This document shows positions 45,722-53,644 of a DNA stretch of 64,000 nt, piece after piece. Origin of the DNA: Streptomyces sp. CB02366 (GTDB lineage Bacteria > Actinomycetota > Actinomycetes > Streptomycetales > Streptomycetaceae); NCBI RefSeq assembly GCF_001905905.1, contig NZ_LIVT01000018.1:1-64000 (forward strand). Direction: 5' to 3'. Both the position numbers and the translations under genes were made by a program. The notes below the pieces were generated by a model, which ran no database searches, was not told where the DNA came from, and was given only the letters and a program-made list of their open reading frames with translations. Each line of letters begins with the position of its first letter. Within the stretch, counting starts at the first letter, position 1.

Positions 45722-45777
45722 AAGCTAGTGAATCGGACTCGCAGTGGCAACGATATGCCAGACTTTGGCAACTTGCC
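45722..45777 (-). promoter_or_regulatory. Promoter and operator of the peptide operon
   Basis: Minus strand: -35 TTGCCA (45750-45745), 17-bp spacer, -10 TAGCTT (45727-45722). The -35 is one arm of TGGCAA-CGAT-ATGCCA (45745-45760). A second cluster, TTTGGCAA directly followed by CTTGCC, lies at 45764-45777. The same palindrome occurs at the other promoters of this block. Confidence 0.65.
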
Positions 45778-45783
45778 TGGGTA

Positions 45784-46401
45784 TCAGTCGGACTGTCGGC
45801 CGCTCGTGAAGACGGAGCGGCGGGATCCCGCGACCGCGTCGCTGAGCAGCAGCGTCTGCTCCCCCAGGGTCGGGGCGGCCAGCATGTCGCGCACCGGAAG
45901 CGTGACGCCCAGCTCACGGTCGATCCTGCGGACCAGCCGGGTGATCAGCAGGGAGTCCCCGCCGTGCGCGAAGAAGTCGGCGCCCTCCGAGGGGTTCGGG
46001 AAGCCGAGCAGATCACCCCAGCCCCGCGCCAGCACCCGGCGGATGTCGCGCGTGGTGACGGTCGGCCGACGGGAGCCGCGGCGGGCCGAGCGCAGCCGCG
46101 AGGCGTGCACCAGCGCCACCTGGTCGCCGAGGTTGCGCCGCGACAGTTCGCGCAGCGACACCGCGACGCCGAACCTCTCGGTGATCCTGCGGACCAGCCG
46201 GGTGATCAGCAGCGTGTCCCCGCCGCGTGCGAAGAAGTCCGAATGCTCGGTGAGATCGGAGCGGCCGAGGAGCTCGCTCCACACGCCGATCATGAACTCC
46301 CGTACGTCGCCGAGCCGGTACTCGTCGCCTTCGCGGCCCTTCGACGCGCCGGACCCCGCGGAACGGTTCCGGCCGGAGACGGCAGAGCGGTCACTGGCCA
46401 T
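45784..46401 (-). CDS. Tandem carrier-protein didomain, first phosphopantetheine site Ser-to-Thr
   Basis: 205 aa made of two carrier-protein domains (about residues 30-100 and 116-192) after a short basic tail. Both share the segment GGD(T/S)LLITRLVRRI. Domain 1 has Thr63 where the phosphopantetheine serine belongs (ACG codon); domain 2 keeps Ser150 (TCC). The two copies are nearly identical in DNA around this segment, so they arose by duplication. Sequence is PCP-like (LGGDSL type). ATG with GGAGG 8 nt upstream. Divergent from the XRE-TPR gene, under its own TTGCCA promoter. No adenylation gene is adjacent. Confidence 0.8.
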   Translation of the reverse strand: MASDRSAVSGRNRSAGSGASKGREGDEYRLGDVREFMIGVWSELLGRSDLTEHSDFFARGGDTLLITRLVRRITERFGVAVSLRELSRRNLGDQVALVHASRLRSARRGSRRPTVTTRDIRRVLARGWGDLLGFPNPSEGADFFAHGGDSLLITRLVRRIDRELGVTLPVRDMLAAPTLGEQTLLLSDAVAGSRRSVFTSGRQSD

Positions 46402-46447
46402 TGTCGCCACCTCCATGGACATGTGTCGGCTGCATCGACTCCCTGTC

Positions 46448-46510
46448 ACGGTACGGGAGCACATGCTCTGTGGCAATATTTTTCCAAGCTGCGGGCAAGT
46501 CTACTTGCCA
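46448..46510 (-). promoter_or_regulatory. Promoter and operators of the tandem carrier gene
   Basis: Minus strand: -35 TTGCCA (46476-46471), 17-bp spacer, -10 TACCGT (46453-46448). The -35 is one arm of TGGCAA-TATT-TTTCCA. A second, perfect inverted repeat GGCAAGT-CT-ACTTGCC lies at 46494-46509, upstream of the -35. Confidence 0.6.
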
Positions 46511-46560
46511 TTCAGGCCCAGGAGTTGGGCGAGATGTGTAGGTCTTCGAGGTCGACAGGT

Positions 46561-46590
46561 TTGCCAAGCCGCGCGCGACCGGCATAGTCT
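46561..46590 (+). promoter_or_regulatory. Promoter of the XRE-TPR regulator gene
   Basis: -35 TTGCCA (46561-46566), 18-bp spacer, -10 TAGTCT (46585-46590), giving a leader of roughly 85 nt before the GTG at 46682. The -35 is the same hexamer as at the peptide and carrier promoters, which suggests autoregulation. Confidence 0.55.
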
Positions 46591-46681
46591 CTGGCACAAC
46601 TGGAAGGAACAGCGTGGCAGGCCACGGGGACCGGGCCGAGCCAGAAACCTTCGTCCTCCATCCATTCGTTGGGGCGTGCAC

Positions 46682-47917
46682 GTGTTGGAGCAGCCATCTT
46701 TCGGCCGTCGTCTGAGGCAGCTGAGGACCGAGCGGGGCCTGTCCCAGGCCGCGCTCGCGGGGGACGGCATGTCCACGGGCTATCTCTCGCGCCTGGAGTC
46801 GGGTGCACGGCAGCCCACGGACCGCGCCGTCGCCCACCTGGCCGGACAACTCGGCATCAGTCCCTCGGAGTTCGAGGGATCCCGGGCCACATCGCTCGCC
46901 CAGATCCTCTCCCTGGCCACCTCCCTGGAGTCCGACGAGACCAGTGAGCTGCTCGCCGAGGCGGTGCGTTCCGCATACGGTCAGGACCCGATGCTCCGCT
47001 GGCAGGCCCTGTGGCTGCTGGGGCAGTGGAAGCGCCGGCACGGCGACTCGGCCGGCGAGCGCGGCTACCTCGAGCGGCTGGTGACGCTGAGTGAGGAGAT
47101 CGGTCTGGCCGAGTTGCGCGCGCGGGCCCTGACCCAGTTCGCCCGGTCCCTGCGCGTGCTGGGCGAGATCGTCCCGGCGGTGGAGGCGGCCGGCACCGCC
47201 CACCGGCTCGCGGTCGACCACGCGCTGTCCGGTCAGGACAGGGCCGCGGCCCTGCTGGTCCTGGTGTCGGTGGAGGCCGAGGCGGGACGGATGCCCGACG
47301 CCCGGCGCCACGCCGACGAGCTGATCGCTCTGGTGAGGGGGCGGTCCGACACCCTGTGGGCCGAGGCGTTGTGGACGGCGGGCGCGCTGAAGGTGCGGCA
47401 GGGCGAGTTCGCCGCGGCGCAGGTCCTCTTCCAGGAGGCGCTGGACGGATTCGACAGCCGGGAGAACCTGACGATCTGGCTGCGGCTGCGCATCGCGATG
47501 GCCGAACTCCACCTCCAGAAGCTTCCCCCCGAACCCGACGCCGCGCAGCGCTGCATCGAGGCGGCGGAGGCGGCTCTCCCCTTCGCCCGCACACCCGCCC
47601 TGGAACAGTCCCTCGCCGCGCTGCGGGCGCGCCTCGCCTTCCACGAGGGCAGGTTCGCCGATGCCCGCGCGCTGCTGGAGAGGCTCGGTCGGACCGAGCT
47701 CCGGCTGCCCTATCAGAGCCGGATCCGCCTGGAGGTCCTCAGCCATCAGCTGCGCATCCTGAGCGGGGAGGAGGACGAGGGCCTGGCCGGCCTCCAGCTC
47801 CTGGCCGAGCAGGCGCAGGAGAACTCCAACATCAACCTCGCCGCGGAGATCTGGCGGCTCGCGGCGGAATGTCTCATGCGGGCACGCGGGAAGGTCGGGG
47901 GAGGCGCCGGCGGCTGA
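46682..47917 (+). CDS. XRE-family regulator with C-terminal TPR domain
   Basis: 411 aa. An N-terminal helix-turn-helix (FGRRLRQLRTERGLSQAALA, then MSTGYLSRLESGARQPTDRAV) is followed by about 330 residues of tetratricopeptide-like helical pairs (such as DPMLRWQALWLLGQWKRRHG and EFAAAQVLFQEALDGFDS). HTH plus TPR is the layout of peptide- or ligand-responsive regulators. GTG at 46682 chosen because GGGG lies 7 nt upstream; 46676 is an alternative. It probably binds the TGGCAA-N4-TTGCCA palindromes around it. Its target set would be the peptide operon, the tandem carrier, itself and the proline-dehydrogenase-like gene. Confidence 0.82.
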   Translation: MLEQPSFGRRLRQLRTERGLSQAALAGDGMSTGYLSRLESGARQPTDRAVAHLAGQLGISPSEFEGSRATSLAQILSLATSLESDETSELLAEAVRSAYGQDPMLRWQALWLLGQWKRRHGDSAGERGYLERLVTLSEEIGLAELRARALTQFARSLRVLGEIVPAVEAAGTAHRLAVDHALSGQDRAAALLVLVSVEAEAGRMPDARRHADELIALVRGRSDTLWAEALWTAGALKVRQGEFAAAQVLFQEALDGFDSRENLTIWLRLRIAMAELHLQKLPPEPDAAQRCIEAAEAALPFARTPALEQSLAALRARLAFHEGRFADARALLERLGRTELRLPYQSRIRLEVLSHQLRILSGEEDEGLAGLQLLAEQAQENSNINLAAEIWRLAAECLMRARGKVGGGAGG

Positions 47918-48456
47918 GGCCGCTTCGGACCGCGAGGTCCGTCGCCCCGCCGTGCCCGCCGCCGTCGGCGCGAGGCGCCGCCGCGTGCGGTCCCCCCGTA
48001 CCGCCGCGGCCGTTCGCCCCCGGTTCTGCGTCTGCTGACGCATGTGTACCTCCTGCATCGGTCACTTTGTTGCCGAAATTATCGAACGCGCTGGCAATTA
48101 CTTGCCTTTGGTGAAGGGGCGTGCTGATATGCAAGCCGAGTAGCCCTCCTCCGACCTCGGGCGGCCATGATGGGGAACATCGAGTTGATCGGCGAAAATG
48201 CTTGCCAGTGCTGGTGTGTTGTTGCAGCAATGAACGTTGAGAACTTTGGCAAGTTATTGCCAAAAACTGGTACATGCCTGTCCGTGCCGGACACCCACCG
48301 ACGCCCGGGGGGCGATGCTCCGGCGCGGATCCGGTCCCACGTCGCACGGCCGACGGGCCGCGCCGTGCGGAACGAGGCGCCGGTGTGCGTCCGCTGACCG
48401 GTACAGCGGCTCCGGCCGTAGCAGGTTTCCACCGAGAAGAAGGCCGAGGCCCCGCC
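47918..48456. promoter_or_regulatory. 539-bp gap with two operator-like palindromes
   Basis: No convincing gene. Holds TGGCAA-TTAC-TTGCC at 48092-48106 and a perfect palindrome TTTGGCAA-GTTA-TTGCCAAA at 48245-48264, the best copy of the block-wide motif. Plus-strand sequence after it leads to the proline-dehydrogenase-like gene. On the minus strand a good ribosome site (GGAGG, 6 nt before ATG at 48043) opens a frame that runs antisense into the regulator gene. AT content is higher here than in the surrounding genes. Confidence 0.6.
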
Positions 48457-49440
48457 GTGAACCACGAGATGTCCCAGCGTGCCCTGTTGGAGGCGGCGGC
48501 CGAGGGACTGCGGCGGCTGGCCGGCGACGCGCGGTGCAGGACCGCTTTCGCCGCCCCCTCCTCGGCACTGCGGGACATGCTCTCCCCCGCCGCCCGCCGC
48601 TACGTGCTCGCCTCGGACCGCGCGGGCTTCCTCGAACAGGCCGCCCGGCTGCGCTCCCGGGGCTACCGCGTGAGCGCGGAGTTCGCCGGCCCCGATCAGG
48701 GGGCCACCGACGCCGTCCGTGCGGAGCACGTGGTCGAGGAGCATCTGCGGCTGCTCGACCACGAACCGGCCCCGGACCGGATCGGTCTGGACCTGTCCCG
48801 GATCGGCCTCGCCCACTCGGCGGAGGCCGCCCTGCGCAACGTCGGCCGGCTGGCGGCCGCCGCGGCGCTCCGCGGCAGCGAGGTCGTGCTGCTCGTGGAG
48901 GGTTCCGAGGACATCGACACCGTCCTGGCCGTCCACGACGCACTGGCGACCCGCTACGACAACCTCGGAATCACCCTTCAGGCGCACCTGCACCGCACCG
49001 GGGACGACGCCATGGCCGTAGCGGGGCCGGGCCGCACCATCCGGCTGGTCATGGGCTCCTCGCCCGAACCACCGGATGTGGCCCTGGCCCGGGGCCCGGC
49101 CCTCGACGACCGGTACCTCGATCTCGCGGAGCTCCTCCTGGACCGGGGCGTCGAGCTGAGCCTGGCCACGCAGGACGCCGAGGTCCTGGCCGCGGCGCAG
49201 GAGCGCGGGCTGCTGGAACACGTCCAGGACATCGAGATGCTCTACGGTGTCCGGCCCGAACTGCTGCGCCGCCACCGGGTGGCGGGCCGCACCTGCCGCA
49301 TCCACGCGACCTACGGGGTGAACTGGTGGCTTCCCCTGCTGCGGAGACTGGCCGACAACCCCCCGATGGTGCTCAACGCCCTAGCCGACATCGGCCGGGA
49401 CCGGGAACCCGCCGAAGCCGCCGCCCACCAGGCGTACTGA
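48457..49440 (+). CDS. Proline-dehydrogenase-like flavoprotein
   Basis: 327 aa, the size of monofunctional proline dehydrogenases, with a beta/alpha-barrel pattern. The C-terminal PRODH motif is LLRRLADNPPMV, and VLLVEGSEDIDTVLAVHDAL fits an inner strand/helix. Flavin binding is expected from the family. It may act on an amino acid or imine in the pathway, or on the enediyne core. GTG at 48457 (GAGG 7 nt upstream); ATG at 48469 is an alternative. Promoter region carries the TTTGGCAA palindrome. Confidence 0.7.
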   Translation: MNHEMSQRALLEAAAEGLRRLAGDARCRTAFAAPSSALRDMLSPAARRYVLASDRAGFLEQAARLRSRGYRVSAEFAGPDQGATDAVRAEHVVEEHLRLLDHEPAPDRIGLDLSRIGLAHSAEAALRNVGRLAAAAALRGSEVVLLVEGSEDIDTVLAVHDALATRYDNLGITLQAHLHRTGDDAMAVAGPGRTIRLVMGSSPEPPDVALARGPALDDRYLDLAELLLDRGVELSLATQDAEVLAAAQERGLLEHVQDIEMLYGVRPELLRRHRVAGRTCRIHATYGVNWWLPLLRRLADNPPMVLNALADIGRDREPAEAAAHQAY

Positions 49441-49493
49441 CCGGCCGTGGGGAGACGGGCGGGAGCCCCCGGCGCCCGGCCCCGGGGCGCCGG

Positions 49494-50297
49494 TCAGCTC
49501 CCGGTCGCCGCGAACTGTCCGGGCTTGCGCCCCTCGCCCGCCGGCCCCCGGTAGGCCTGGGCGATGTCCAGCCACCGCTCCGCCTCCTGGCCCGACGCGG
49601 TCAGGGCCAGGTCGTCGCGGTGGCGGCGGCGGGTGACCAGCAGGCAGAAGTCGTGCGCGGGACCGCTGATCGTGTCGGTGGCGTCCTCGGGGCCGACCGT
49701 CCAGACCTCGCCCGAGGGGGCGGTCAGCTCGAAGCGGAACGGCTCGGCCGGCGGGGTCAGACCGTGCGACTCGTAGCCGAAGTCGCGTGTCAGCCAGGCG
49801 AAGTCCACGATGTTGCGGAGCCGCTCCGTGGGCGTGCGCCGGACCCCCAGGGCATCGGCGATGTCCTGGCCGTGGGCGAACACCTCCATGATCCCGGCGC
49901 AGCCCAGGACGACCGGCGGCAGCGGGTTGACCAGCCACGGGACGATCTGGCCGGCCGGCACCGCGGCGAGTGCCTCGACCGAGGCCCGGCCCATGGCCCG
50001 GAAGCGGGTGAGCAGCTCCTGCGGCGGGAAGTCCTTGAACTGCTTCAGGGCCGCGTTCACCGCTCCGTCGAAGTTCCCGGCCGCGGCGGCGGTGACGGCC
50101 TTGAACTCCGCCGGCGCGGCCGCCGCGGTCCTGGCCAGGTTGAAGACGAAGGTGAGATGCGCGATCTGGTCGGTGACGGTCCAGCCGGGAGCCGGCGTCG
50201 GGGTGGACCAGGCGTCCTCGTCGATCTTCTCGACCAGCTGCGCCAGCTCCTCGATGTCGGTGGCCAGGTGGTTGAGGACGTCGTCGAGCGTGTTCAT
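49494..50297 (-). CDS. DinB/mycothiol-dependent-like maleylpyruvate isomerase-fold protein
   Basis: 267 aa of the TIGR03084-type DinB superfamily. The N-terminal helical bundle has PGWTVTDQIAHLTFVFNLA, whose His lies at the usual metal position, and GIMEVFAHGQDIADALG provides the second His/Asp group. The C-terminal part is a mixed alpha/beta domain. Function unknown; enediyne clusters of this kind often carry such a protein of unknown role. ATG with GGAG 7 nt upstream. It follows the thioesterase gene on the same strand after 237 bp. Confidence 0.72.
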   Translation of the reverse strand: MNTLDDVLNHLATDIEELAQLVEKIDEDAWSTPTPAPGWTVTDQIAHLTFVFNLARTAAAAPAEFKAVTAAAAGNFDGAVNAALKQFKDFPPQELLTRFRAMGRASVEALAAVPAGQIVPWLVNPLPPVVLGCAGIMEVFAHGQDIADALGVRRTPTERLRNIVDFAWLTRDFGYESHGLTPPAEPFRFELTAPSGEVWTVGPEDATDTISGPAHDFCLLVTRRRHRDDLALTASGQEAERWLDIAQAYRGPAGEGRKPGQFAATGS

Positions 50298-50472
50298 CTC
50301 GTACTCCTTCACAGGGTGTGTTCCAGGACGGGGACGGGGTTGCCCACCGGGTGGGCCGGGTGGCCGTCGGGACGGGGTCGCCGCGGGGCGCCGGCGGTCG
50401 ACGACAAGGCGGCGCAGGAGCGGGCCGGGCGCAGCGAGCTCCACGTGGTCCGAATGGGAGGCTCTGGGGCGT

Positions 50473-50529
50473 GTTTCGAAAGGAGCGCCGTCCGCCCGGA
50501 CGCCGCCGAGCAGGCGGGACTTTCGAAAC
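50473..50529. repeat. Inverted repeat GTTTCGAAAG ... CTTTCGAAAC
   Basis: Ten-base perfect arms at 50473-50482 and 50520-50529 around a 37-bp GC-rich interior that can itself pair (GTCCG/CGGAC). It ends 6 bp beyond the thioesterase stop. Likely the terminator of the thioesterase gene, though each arm is itself palindromic (TTTCGAAA) and could be a protein site. Confidence 0.5.
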
Positions 50530-50534
50530 CCGCC

Positions 50535-51005
50535 CTAGGCGGCGCGGCCCACGGAGGAGCCGGCCCGGTCGGAATAGGGTGCGAGCGCCTCGGCCAGGGC
50601 CTCGGGTATCAGGGTCGGCACGGTCGCCGTGTTGGGGCCGCGCATGCAGGCGATGCGCTGCCGCCCCCGCGCCACCAGGGTCTCGCCGCCGTCGCCGCCC
50701 AGCTTGATGTAGTCGAAGGTGAACTCCAGCTGGGTCTGCCGCAGCTCCGAGAGCCTCATGCGGATCGACAGCTCGTCGAAGGCGGTGATCTCGGCGAAGA
50801 ACTCGCAGTCCACCTTGAGCGTGAAGAGCTTGAGGTCCTCCTGGACCTCGGCGAGCACCGAAGGGGCCCTCTCCTTGAGGAAGAGCTCGCGGCAACGTCC
50901 CTGCCAACGAAGGTAGTTGACGTAGTAGACGTTGCCGACGAGGTTCGTCTCCTCGAAGCCGACGGTGTGACGGAGCTCGAAGTAGTCGGGGATCGTCGCG
51001 GTCAT
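50535..51005 (-). CDS. sgcE10: Hot-dog-fold thioesterase of the enediyne PKS
   Basis: 156-aa 4-hydroxybenzoyl-CoA-thioesterase-like hot-dog protein of the SgcE10/CalE7 type. The core motif EETNLVGNVYYVNYLRWQG replaces the classical Asp by Asn/Val, as in enediyne thioesterases. It releases the linear polyene from the PKS ACP. ATG at 51005 has AAGGG 8 nt upstream; starts further up (51038, 51065) are possible. Here it is separated from the PKS gene by about 6.5 kb. Confidence 0.88.
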   Translation of the reverse strand: MTATIPDYFELRHTVGFEETNLVGNVYYVNYLRWQGRCRELFLKERAPSVLAEVQEDLKLFTLKVDCEFFAEITAFDELSIRMRLSELRQTQLEFTFDYIKLGGDGGETLVARGRQRIACMRGPNTATVPTLIPEALAEALAPYSDRAGSSVGRAA

Positions 51006-51144
51006 CGGTCTGTGCCCTTCGTCGTCGGGGCCGGTCATCGCACCGAGTTGCGTGATGCAACCCACTGGCCGCGAGAACCTGCGGGGTCGGTGGCCCGCGC
51101 TCCGGGCGGAGAGCGCGGGCGGGGGCGCCGGTCGGCGCGCGGGA

Positions 51145-52800
51145 TCAGCCGCGTGCCGACGGCAACAGCGGGAGGACCTTGTTACGGCCGCTCGCGGAAC
51201 CGTCGGGGGCCGGTGCGCCGTAGGTGACGGAGACGCCCCGGCTCTGCGCGGCGCGCACGATCCCCGGCATCGCGCGTTCGGCGAGCGCCGCGATGGTCAT
51301 CGCGGGGTTGACCGTCAGCGCGCCGGGCACCGACGAGCCGTCGGTGACGAAGATGCCCGGGTGGTCGCGGAGTTCGTTGCTGTCGTCCAGGGCGGAGGTG
51401 TGCGGGTCGTCGCCCATCCGGCAGGAGGCGAGCGGATGGACGGTGTACGCGCCGACCAGGTCGTTGGTCCACGGCATGACCTTGGCCAGGCCGTCCTTCT
51501 CCAGGATCTCCTTGACCTCGGCGTCGGACGCGGCCCAGGCGCCCAGGGTGTTCTTCGTCGGTTCGTAGCGCAGGTTGCCCCGGCCCAGCATCTGCTGGGA
51601 GATGCGGTGGGCGTTGCCCGTGGCGGGAGGCGGTCCGAAGACGCCCTCGTTGTCGTCCTCGATCATCGTGAAGATCGTGAGCCAGGAGGTCCACTGCTTC
51701 AGGATCTCCTTCTTCTCCTTGCCGAACCAGGAGGGGCCGGTGGCGCCGGGCACCTGGGCGAGGATCGTGCCGAGGCCCGGCGGGAAGTAGAGCTGCTCCA
51801 GCGAGTAGCGGGAGTACTCGGGCAGCGAACCGTCCAGCCTGTCCCAGCTGGCCACGGTGGGGCCCTTGCCGATCTGGTTGGCCGCGTAGGCCAGCCCGTC
51901 GCCCCGGTCCAGACCGAACAGCTCGGCCGCCTTCGCCTCGTCGATGATGGCGGTGTTGAGCCGCTCGCCGTTGCCGGAGAAGTAGCGGCCGACCGCTCGG
52001 GGCATCGTGCCCAGGTGGGCCTCGCTGCGCTGGAGGATCACCGGGGTCGCGCCCGCGCCGGCCGCCATGACCACGATCTTCGCCTCGATGACGCCGCTGC
52101 CCGCCTGCAGGCGGTAGTCGTCGTCGTGCACGACGTTGTAGTGCACCCGGTAGGAGCCCTCGGGGGTGCGCGTGAGGTACTGCACCTCGTGCAGCGGCCG
52201 GATGCGCGCCCCATGGGCGATGGCGGCGGGCAGGTAGTTGACCAGAAGGGACTGCTTGGCCTCGAAACGGCAGCCGGCCATCATCCAGTTGCAGTTCACG
52301 CACTTGGTGTTGTCGATGGCGACGGCGAGGGGGTTGGCGGTGCGACCGGCGTGGTTGCACGCCGCGGCCCAGAGCCCGCCGGCGTAACTCACGTCGTTCC
52401 AGTCCTGCCGGGTGACGGAGAGGGATTCCTCGACCCGGTCGTACCAGGGGTCCAGGGTGTCGCGGCTCACTGCCTGCGGCCACATCCGGCGTCCTATGGA
52501 CCCCTGCCGGTCGAAGACGAAGCGCGGGGCGCGGGGCATCGCGGCGAAGTAGACGACGCTGCCGCCGCCCACGCAGTTCCCGCCGAGGATGCTCATGCCG
52601 TCCCCGACCGTGAAGTCGAACGCCCTGGTGTAGGAGGAGCCGAGCTTGTAGTCGTGCTCGAACTCCTTGCTCTCCAGCCACGGACCGCGTTCCAGGACGG
52701 TGACGTCCGCGCCCCCCGCCGCCAGGTGGTACGCGGCGATCGCGCCGCCGAATCCGCTGCCGATGACGAGGACGTCCGTGCGCTCGGCCGTGGTGCTCAT
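51145..52800 (-). CDS. sgcE9: GMC-type FAD oxidoreductase
   Basis: 551-aa glucose-methanol-choline-like oxidoreductase. The ADP-binding VLVIGSGFGGAIAAYHLA is N-terminal, ILGGNCVGGGSVVYFAAM is the GMC signature and VTDGSSVPGALTVNPAMTIAAL closes the C-terminal FAD site. A four-Cys segment (CVNCNWMMAGC) may hold metal or a cluster, as in cholesterol-oxidase-like GMC enzymes. Probable core oxidation. ATG overlaps the stop of the small partner gene (ATGA). Confidence 0.87.
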   Translation of the reverse strand: MSTTAERTDVLVIGSGFGGAIAAYHLAAGGADVTVLERGPWLESKEFEHDYKLGSSYTRAFDFTVGDGMSILGGNCVGGGSVVYFAAMPRAPRFVFDRQGSIGRRMWPQAVSRDTLDPWYDRVEESLSVTRQDWNDVSYAGGLWAAACNHAGRTANPLAVAIDNTKCVNCNWMMAGCRFEAKQSLLVNYLPAAIAHGARIRPLHEVQYLTRTPEGSYRVHYNVVHDDDYRLQAGSGVIEAKIVVMAAGAGATPVILQRSEAHLGTMPRAVGRYFSGNGERLNTAIIDEAKAAELFGLDRGDGLAYAANQIGKGPTVASWDRLDGSLPEYSRYSLEQLYFPPGLGTILAQVPGATGPSWFGKEKKEILKQWTSWLTIFTMIEDDNEGVFGPPPATGNAHRISQQMLGRGNLRYEPTKNTLGAWAASDAEVKEILEKDGLAKVMPWTNDLVGAYTVHPLASCRMGDDPHTSALDDSNELRDHPGIFVTDGSSVPGALTVNPAMTIAALAERAMPGIVRAAQSRGVSVTYGAPAPDGSASGRNKVLPLLPSARG

Positions 52801-53387
52801 GCGGGGCTCCCGGTGGACGTGGTGTCGGGGTGGAGGCGGGCGAACTCGCGCCCGTAGCTGTAATCCTGGAATCGCCACAGGCCGTCGGCGTCCGGCGTGC
52901 TCAGGCCCATGGCCTCCAGTCCCGGATGCCCGTCGGCCATCGCCTGCGCCGTGTTGAGGTGCGCGGCCGAGTCGAAGGCCATGTTGCAGAAGAGGGAGAG
53001 CAGTACCCAGAACTCCTTCTCGGGGTGGCCCGGCGTCGTCAGCCGCTGGATCAGGGCGGCCCGGTCCGGGTACTCCAGCGCCACGAAGGGCGGCACCGTC
53101 GGATCCGGGGCCAGACCCCGCTCCGCCGCGTAGGCCAGGGCATGCTCGTTGACCAGGCGCACCAGGTCGTCCAGACCCTCGTGTATGCCGGTCGCATCCC
53201 ATTGCAGGAGTTCCAGGGCCCCCGCCTGGACGGCGCCGCCGCCGGTGGCCACTCCCGCGATGGCCCGGTCGTCCGCGGAGCGTTTCTGACCCGGCACGAT
53301 CGTGTCGGCGTAGGCCTCCAGGGTCATGGTCCGGATGTCGCCGGCCGGCGCCCCTCGCTCATTGTCGTCGCGCAACTCGCTCTCCAT
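52797..53387 (-). CDS. sgcE8: Small partner of the GMC oxidoreductase (SgcE8-like)
   Basis: 196 aa, mostly helical, beginning with a short hydrophilic segment. MTLEAYADTIVPGQ and the later EFWVLLSLFCNMAFDSAAH resemble the small-subunit family that accompanies GMC dehydrogenases (gluconate-2-dehydrogenase subunit 3-like). It is coupled to the GMC gene by ATGA. No Tat signal is obvious. Function beyond partner of the oxidoreductase is not known. Confidence 0.75.
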   Translation of the reverse strand: MESELRDDNERGAPAGDIRTMTLEAYADTIVPGQKRSADDRAIAGVATGGGAVQAGALELLQWDATGIHEGLDDLVRLVNEHALAYAAERGLAPDPTVPPFVALEYPDRAALIQRLTTPGHPEKEFWVLLSLFCNMAFDSAAHLNTAQAMADGHPGLEAMGLSTPDADGLWRFQDYSYGREFARLHPDTTSTGSPA

Positions 53388-53425
53388 TCTCGCAGTCCGG
53401 AGTGGGATGCCTTGCGGCGAGGAGA

Positions 53426-53455
53426 AAACTAGGTTCGTTCGACCGGTTCAAGCAA
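53426..53455 (-). promoter_or_regulatory. Putative promoter of the sgcE8-sgcE9 operon
   Basis: Minus strand TTGCTT (53455-53450), 18-bp spacer, TAGTTT (53431-53426), about 40 bp before the ATG at 53387. It lies in the 257-bp region shared with the divergent regulator gene; no plus-strand promoter was clear. Confidence 0.4.
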
Positions 53456-53644
53456 CTAGCCAAAGTGGAGGCGACCTTGAAACCGACTCCACGGAGTTGG
53501 CGCGAAGCGGCGGATGGATTACGCGCGCGGGCGAGCGGCTCACTAGTCTGGCCGCACGGATGTCTTCATCACCTGCACGTGGAAACGCTTCTGCACGGGC
53601 ACCGCATGTGGAAGTGAGCCCTGGTCTCATGTCTTGGGGGAAAC

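Noticed and set aside
46391..48058. 555-aa minus-strand frame over the XRE-TPR gene
   Set aside because: The plus-strand frame has a clear HTH and TPR pattern; the minus frame is Gln/Arg/Pro-rich with no domain. Only its ribosome-site-like start is kept as a finding.
48167..48397. 76-aa plus-strand frame in the intergenic region
   Set aside because: No ribosome site, spans the best operator palindrome and has an Arg-rich tail; probably chance.
48237..51227. 996-aa plus-strand frame
   Set aside because: Overlaps four well-supported genes on both strands and is Arg/Pro-rich low-complexity sequence.
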